A stretch of DNA of 64,000 nucleotides from NCBI RefSeq assembly GCF_041146795.1, contig NC_135170.1:36542659-36606658 (forward strand). Direction: 5' to 3'. Below the pieces are notes generated by a model, which saw only the letters and a list, made by a program, of their open reading frames with translations, was not told the origin of the DNA and ran no database searches. The position numbers were made by a program, and so were the translations under genes. This document shows, piece by piece, positions 57,963 through 64,000 of this stretch. Numbering within the stretch: position 1 is the stretch's first letter; each line of letters opens with the position of its first letter. This DNA is from Maylandia zebra. Its lineage: Eukaryota > Chordata > Actinopteri > Cichliformes > Cichlidae.

Positions 57963-60165
57963 ACACACACACACACACACACAGAGACACACACACACAG
58001 AGACACACGGACACACGCGGACGGACAAACACGCAGACACACACAGAGACAGACACACACACACAGACACAGACACACACAGAGACACACACACGCAGAG
58101 ACGCAGACACACACAGACACAGAGACACACACACGCAGAGACGCAGACACACACAGACACAGAGACACACACACACACACACGCAGAGACACACACACAC
58201 ACACGCACGCAGAGACACACGGACACACGCGGACGGACAAACACGCAGACACACACACGCAGAGACGCAGACACACACAGACACACACACCTTACATCCA
58301 TCATCCTGTCTGAAGTCTGCGGCGTTCCGGCTTCGTCATCCTCGCCTTCTCCATCGCTGCCTCATCTATGCTCACAGCTGATTGGCTGAGAGAGGTCTGA
58401 CAGACTGACGAGTCTCAGAGAGATGGCGGGAGGAAGCACTGAGGAGCCTGATTTAAAGGGCCAGTATGTCCGTGCACGAGTCCTCCGAGATAAATGTGAA
58501 GCTTGGGAGGCGCTGAGCCTCCTCTCTGCACCGTTTTCATGTTTTTAGTTTTGCACCGGCACTTTTTGTTTTCACAGACGTCTGCACGGACGCAGGACAC
58601 AAGAACAAAGTCACTCAGTGAATGAGCTGAAAGGAGCCGCTCGGCGTTTTAGGAAACCTTCTACAAGGAGCTGATTGACAGGAGACTCGTCGTGTCCCTG
58701 AGACCATGACGAAACGTTGAGTCGCTCCTTTAACGAGGCTTCAACTCATGTTTCCTGTAGGAAGCTGGATCGGGACCTGAACGGAACTCACTTCCTGTGT
58801 GAGGAGACACGATGGCAGCGTAACTGCTTCGTCATCATCACCTGCCGTGGTGATGTCATTGACCTCTTACTGAGACTGGAGCTGGTCCGTGAGCAGGCGG
58901 GTCTTTAAGTGCCAAGTGGGAGTAACTCATCTGGGATCAGCTGACTCCTGCTGCAGGTCATCAGCAGCTTATACCATGTTGTGGACTGTGTGGGGGGGTG
59001 ATGGAACAAACCATCACAGACAGACTGGAAGTCTCCCACCTGTAGCGAGGACTTCCTTCCTTTTTTCTTCCCTCTAACTACAGACTAAACCTGGTGCATG
59101 TTGTCTTTATCTGAGCTGTGTGTGCGTGAGAGAGCACATTTCTTTTTTTAACATGCAGTGTTAAATAATTACCCATGATGCAGAGTGCGCAGGTGTGAGC
59201 AGCAGGTCGACACTCGCTCTGATTTCAGGAGCTGAATCTTGAGTTTTGTTTGAGGTTCAAATCAGGAAGCTGACGATGTAAAATAATCTGAGAGCGACGA
59301 AGTCGAGAAGTCGCGATGAAGATTCACACAAGTAAAAATGATACTAATGAAAGTTGTTGGAATAATTTGTCAGTAGAAATGCTTTAATGTTTGATGGGAT
59401 AAAACATTTAATTCAAAAAAGCTCTGAAAATAATTTTGATTTAATGCTCGAGTTGATTAAAATAATAAAATGACATTTAGAGAAAATGAGGAGATTTCTG
59501 GAAATGAAGTCCGATTACATTTCTTTGATAAAGCTGAAAAAGAGAAACTAATGTGTAAAATCAGGATGTTTTCATTTACCTCGTTTTCTCTAACGTGTCC
59601 GTGTCACACTCATGTTTCCAGTTTCTTGTGACTGTTTCAATGTTTTTAAACGTACGTTCATGTTCGATGACTCGTTTTGTTTGTCACATGAAGCCTTTTT
59701 CCCGTCGCATCCTGAATCCTGGTCACGTGACCCATGAGCGGTTTGAGACTGAATCTGATGTGGTGCTCAGGTTTGAGGTGTTTGCGGTCAGAGCAGATTT
59801 CGGCTCTTCTTCTTCTCTGGATCTTCGCTTGCGGTCCTGCAGCAGCAGAATGCGGCTCAGTCTGCACCCTTCGTTCCATTTTATAGCAAACTGTCTGATT
59901 TTGTGTTCTTTGATGATGCATTTTGAACTGCAGCAGAGCCTCCTGCCCCATGCCTGCTGTGTTCTGCCTTACACACAGTTAGACTCTGTAAAGAAACTAC
60001 TAAAAGCTGTAACAAAGCGACCCGTGTGCTGCAGGGTGGTGGTAGTGATGGTAACCGTAGTGACGATAGTGTCGGGCTGTCCTGCAGCTTCACTGAGGCT
60101 GAACCTTCAGTCCCAGTTTAACAGCATGCTCCTCTGCTCTCAATAAACTCCTCAGCGACTCTCTG
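57869..60165 (+). other. wipf2: wipf2 3' UTR
   Basis: Long 3' UTR by inference: no further exon signal until AATAAA at 60142-60147. The first part is a CA-rich repeat (57894-58290). The remainder is unique sequence with TG- and AT-rich segments. The exact end is not proven, and earlier sites may be used. Confidence 0.5.
57894..58290 (+). repeat. Compound CA microsatellite/minisatellite in the wipf2 3' UTR
   Basis: (CA)n with GAGA interruptions. A 40-bp unit beginning AGAGACACACACACGCAGAG (58081 and 58121) repeats exactly. A longer block with GGACACACGCGGACGGACAA occurs at 58009 and 58218, about 209 bp apart. Open frames across it are artefacts. Confidence 0.93.
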
Positions 60166-60432
60166 TGTCCTGTCTCATCTCCTCACAAAATATTTCTATG
60201 GCTCTGTTATAAAATCTGATGGTGTGTAGAAATTACATGAAAGTTAGCTCAAAAATCACATTTTTTAGCAGCAGACTAAACATGAAATAGGGTTTGAGGA
60301 AATAAATATCATTTAGAAAAAACAGAACATTAATTCAGTAATTATATTATTTGATATTTATGTGGAGACTGAGTTTAAAGTTAGAGTTTAAAAACTAAAA
60401 ATCTAATTTCTTTTTGGCATTTCTGCTTTCAA

Positions 60433-60642
60433 TCACTAGGGGGCGGACTTTGTTTTTCCGGGTTCGGAGGTCATCTCACCGGAAGCACGTGATTGCACTG
60501 CGAGTGAGGGGAAAAAACACGCACTGGTCTCCACATGTGCAACACAGTCTGCTTCATGCTAAGAAAAGGATTACAAGTGTTGTGAGGCTGGCTTAAAGTC
60601 GCAGTTTTCTGATTGGAGTTTGGTGCAGAGGACGGAACAAAC
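60433..60642 (+). promoter_or_regulatory. utp18: utp18 promoter: CTCF-like, ETS and E-box motifs
   Basis: TCACTAGGGGGCGGA (60433-60447) matches the CTCF core. ACCGGAAGC (60478-60486) is an ETS/GABP site, overlapping a CACGTG E-box (60486-60491). ETS plus E-box is common in TATA-less ribosome-biogenesis promoters and fits MYC/MAX-type control. The transcript likely starts between here and the ATG at 60643. Confidence 0.5.
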
Positions 60643-62373
60643 ATGGAGGACATGAGCTTCATTAAGCTGCCGGCCGATGAGGGCAAACAGCCGGCCAAGA
60701 AGAGGGCGAAACTCCCGCAGTCTAGCCTGGTGGAAGAAGAGGAGGAGCGGCAGAGGAACGTAAAGAACCTGGCGGTGCTGGGGGAGAAGAACAGCTCGGT
60801 GAAGCTGCTGGAGGAGCTGGTGTTCGGGGCCGAGGAGGAGCTGCTGGAGAGACTCGTGGAGGTGACGTTCTCACCAGAGACCGTTTAAAAAAACAGCTCA
60901 TTTAAACTTTTTTGGACACTAACTGGAAACCTCTGCCTCTGAGACTGAGCTGCCGTAACTCTCATGAAACGCAGTTATTTGTGGTAAATTCGGTTTAACT
61001 GACCTGAAAGAAAAGTCACGAAAATCTTTGTTACCTGAAAAACTCTCCGTTTCCTGCGATCGGCTTCAAATGTTCTTGCACAGGCGCAAAACTGTTTACG
61101 TAAAGACAAAGTTTGACATTTACAAAAGTTTGCGGGGTGTTTCTGGTAAACTCGGCTGGCTAATTAACAGCCACGATGTCTGTAATCTGTTCAAGCTTAA
61201 CTTGTATCAACCAAACTCCATTCAAAATATCCCTGACTTTTGTTCTCGTGCGCATGAGCAGATATTACTCTGAAAACTAAGGTTACGAAGTTTTCCAACA
61301 AACCATTAAACCTTTGGGTTTACCGCCAGACTCCATTTAAAAGTCTTCTAATTTAGATTGCCTCTGTTTGTGTGTGAACCAGGCTGACAGTTATCTACCA
61401 CCAGACTCCATTTAAAAAAAGTCTTGTTTTTCTTTCCCTGCTCAGAAGCTGAAACTTTTGTATATATAAGACGAAGATGACTGTGTAGGACTTTGGCTTA
61501 GACCCGCTGAATAACTGAGCACCAGGTGAAGAAGAGTTTTAGTGGTGAAACACTTTAATGTCAGGTCACCTCCCGTTTGAACGATGCTGTAAAACTGGGT
61601 GAATTTTTGAATGGAGTCTGGTTTGTGGAGCTTGGTGATGAATCGTGCTGGGTTCAGGTCAGGTTTTGGTTTTTCACTGATGCTTCCTGTTCCCTGAGCA
61701 GGAGGACGAGGACCAAACCGGACTCCTGCTGCTGGAGGACAAAGATGAAGAGGAGGCAAAGGAGTCTGAGGATGAGGGCGGAATGCGGCAGGAGCCGCAG
61801 GCTTGGAAGAAAGCGGCGTGGGTGGACGAGGATGACGAGCTGGAGGAAGAGTGAGTGTTTCACAATAAGACGTGTTTTAGGCTGAAAGCGGGAAATCAAA
61901 GATGATTGTGGTGAGTGAAGACTCGCGTGATGATGCTGAGGTGTTGGTGTGTTTCAGGGTGGACATGAAGCACCGTTTCCGTAGAAACCTGATGAAAGGC
62001 GAGGCAGAGTCCACCATGACCAAACAGAAACTGCAGCAGAGGATGAGGGAGCAGTGAGTATGCACGCACACAGATGCACACACACACCTATAAACACACC
62101 TGGACGTGTGCTGCGTGTGTTTCAGGTTCCAGAAGGCGATGGGAGGAACGCCATCATGGGCGGAGAGCAGCGACCAGAAGAGGAGGAGGAGGAGGAGAGG
62201 TAGAATCTAAAATGTTTTTATTATTTTAAGAGTGTTTTCAGTCGACAGAAACTCAGACTCTGCGTCTCTGTGTTCCTGAAGCTGAGGAGGATGAAGATGA
62301 GGAGGATGACCTACTGAGGAGGACGGGAAACTTTGTGGCGTCCTCGGACAGCCTGCCCAGCGGCATCCTGAGG
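60643..62373 (+). CDS. utp18: UTP18 small-subunit processome component, N-terminal part (five exons, incomplete)
   Basis: Nucleolar U3 snoRNP protein needed for 18S rRNA processing. Exons: 60643-60861, 61702-61850, 61958-62053, 62126-62199, 62282-62373, giving 210 codons with consistent phases. Family marks are VKLLEELVFGAEEELLERLV, AWVDEDDELEEEVDMKHRFR, TKQKLQQRMREQFQKAMGG, PSWAE and DDLLRRTGNFVASS with SLPSGILR. The region is acidic and lysine-rich and precedes the WD40 propeller, whose exons lie beyond the window. The start ATG sits at the head of the first exon with ACAAACATGG context. The final donor is GTCAGT at 62374. Confidence 0.92.
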
Positions 62374-62624
62374 GTCAGTGAGTCCAGCAGGCTTCTGTTT
62401 GTCTGTCAGGCTGTTCCACCAGACTCCATTCAAAATATTGCTCATTTTACGTGTTTGCTGTAGGTAATGTTACAGAGCGATGAGTGTTACACCGGTGCTG
62501 GGATAAGTTTGTGTCTGAGAACAGGATGTGAGGCTTTGTAGCATCTGCTGAATCTGGTGTGACGTGGTTGCCAGACTCCATTCAGAATATGGATCATTTT
62601 AGCAGCAGTGACTGTGTGATTTGA

Positions 62625-63021
62625 TATACCTTTATTAGTCCCACAAGGGGAAATTTCATAAGGCTGCTGACATATTGCACGCAATGGTGGCGCCATCTTA
62701 CCCCCCGACCATACATACATGACACAAACATCACATGGGGAAGACAGGTCAGAGAGGTATAACATGGAGAATGCACCACATGAGGAAAGATGAGGAGAAA
62801 AATAACTCCCCCCAGACTGAACTCCAACAGGGAGATCAGTTTGAGCACAGAAAAAACACCTCTGCACATGAAAACACTCGTAATACACCAAAGAAACACA
62901 TGACAAGCAGCAGGGGGATAAAGGTGAGAGACCGCCGATGTAGACACATCCGGGCCTGCGTGCGCTGGTCTCCATGATCCACCGTCAGCATCGGAAGGGA
63001 ATAAGCATCGAAGGCGTTTGG

Positions 63022-63072
<51 letters not shown>

Positions 63073-63995
63073 GTCCGTCCGTCCGTCCGTCCGTCCGTCC
63101 GTCCGTCCGTGTCCAGAGTTCAGCTGAGACAGTGTCCTTCACCCTGCCAGGCTCAGTAAACAGTCTTCCAGCCAACCCAGGTGGCCTTGCATGGAACAGG
63201 AAGAACAGACTCAACACAGTCGTTATCAGGGTGTTGTTGTTCAGCTCCAGCCTTGCAACCGCAGCTGGTGCCAAAGGAGTCTCCTCATGAAGTGATGGTG
63301 CTTTTTACTTTAGTGCGAACAGCTCATATGAATTTCAAAGCTGTTCTACAGTCCAACACTGGTCTCTCACTCTCCCGTTGGAGAGCCGCGAGCTTTCTAT
63401 GATGTTTTCCAAACTTACGTTCCGTGATGTTGTCGTTCTTTTTGCTCAAAGAGCAGGTTGTTACACTCACGACCGCAGTGCACTTCCCCAAGATGTGATC
63501 GAATTTGCGCTCAGGGGTGTTGTTCGAGCGAGCCCCTCCAGATGTAATCCAGTTTTTCATTCAGAGCTCTTGTTCTGAGTGTTCACGGCAGCCGTGCGTT
63601 CTCCAAGATCTTCTCCGTGCTGACTCAATGAGTCCATTTTGAGAAACTCACGCCTCGTCCCATCGTTCCAATCCCAGCGGGCAGCCTTGTGGGGGTTTGA
63701 ACAGCCGGTTCCGCTTCCTTAATTCTCCGATAAGTCAGGGCCAAGCCAGCTCCGATCCGCCAGAACCCTGTTACCATGGTTCATAGGTAGATATCTTCAG
63801 CAGTCAGGTTCACCTGAGCCCAGACTTCTCGTTGAGAAAGGGTGTCGAACGCACCAGTTGATCAGTTGATCAAATCCATAATTCTCTTTTAGGTTTTAGA
63901 GAACAGACTGTGAGAGAGTTCCAGGGAAAGTAATACAAAAAACACGAGACGAGACAAGGACACAAGAGGCTAGGCAGGGAAGCTAAGGGAGAGGA
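62625..63995 (-). repeat. Large interspersed repeat of undetermined class in utp18 intron 5
   Basis: It begins with TATACCTTTATTAGTCCCAC and AAGGGGAAATTTC, which on the minus strand is a typical fish LINE 3' terminus. It contains a (GT)n tract at 63030-63070 followed by (TCCG)10 at 63069-63110. The rest (to 63990) shows no recognised protein. The right end is at or beyond the window edge. Confidence 0.5.
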
Positions 63996-64000
63996 GGAGG

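Noticed and set aside
57724-58389. Open frames on both strands across the CA repeat after wipf2
   Set aside because: They translate the repeat as Thr-His or Val-Cys. The real wipf2 frame stops at 57868.

Overview
The window is vertebrate nuclear DNA, most likely from a percomorph teleost. Its genes have short phase-consistent exons with GT-AG borders, the repeats are typical fish families (L2/Maui-like LINEs, Tx1/L1-like LINEs, a Tc1 transposon, a tRNA-derived SINE, a Penelope-like element, hAT-type non-autonomous elements), and CA/GT microsatellites are abundant. The species cannot be named from the sequence alone; a cichlid-like fish is a guess.

Five protein genes can be supported. (1) A two-coding-exon actinoporin-like gene (7532-12632, +) with its own TATA promoter. 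(2) nr1d1, Rev-erb alpha (26045-38514, +), eight coding exons, 602 aa. (3) A minus-strand eight-exon gene (46012-43077) for a 349-aa coiled-coil protein resembling the kinetochore protein ZWINT, with a cell-cycle type promoter. (4) wipf2 (50235-57868, +), seven coding exons, 443 aa, an N-WASP/WIP family actin regulator. (5) The first five exons of utp18 (60643-62373, +), a small-subunit processome protein, running off the right edge. nr1d1 and wipf2 are also close neighbours in mammals, so this part looks like conserved synteny; the ZWINT-like gene between them is not part of that mammalian order.

Layout: 1-6.7 kb is stacked repeats, chiefly an L2-like LINE on the minus strand broken by a solo LTR and a hAT-like element, each with a perfect target duplication. 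6.7-13.1 kb is the actinoporin-like gene, whose large intron carries L2, Tx1/L1 and Tc1 insertions; the Tc1 transposase is open throughout. 13.1-24.4 kb is repeat-rich intergenic DNA: a LINE reverse transcriptase fragment, a near full-length Tx1/L1-like LINE with ORF1, ORF2 and a nested tRNA-SINE, and an unclassified inverted-repeat element containing another LINE. 25.6-39.4 kb is nr1d1, with a Rev-DR2-like autoregulatory site, E-boxes and a possible second promoter in intron 1. 39.4-43.0 kb is intergenic with a scattered CAGACTCC motif. 43.0-46.0 kb is the ZWINT-like gene. 46.1-48.5 kb holds LINE ends and a Penelope-like element with long inverted arms. 49.1-60.2 kb is wipf2 with a long CA-rich 3' UTR. 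60.4 kb onward is utp18, then a large unclassified repeat.

The genes do not form one pathway. The most interesting signals are an ISRE-type site just upstream of the TATA box of the pore-former-like gene, the Rev-DR2 site of nr1d1, a paired CHR/CCAAT promoter at the ZWINT-like gene, an open read-through of wipf2 exon 3 ending near a polyA signal, and CTCF-like motifs pointing away from each other on either side of the ZWINT-like gene.
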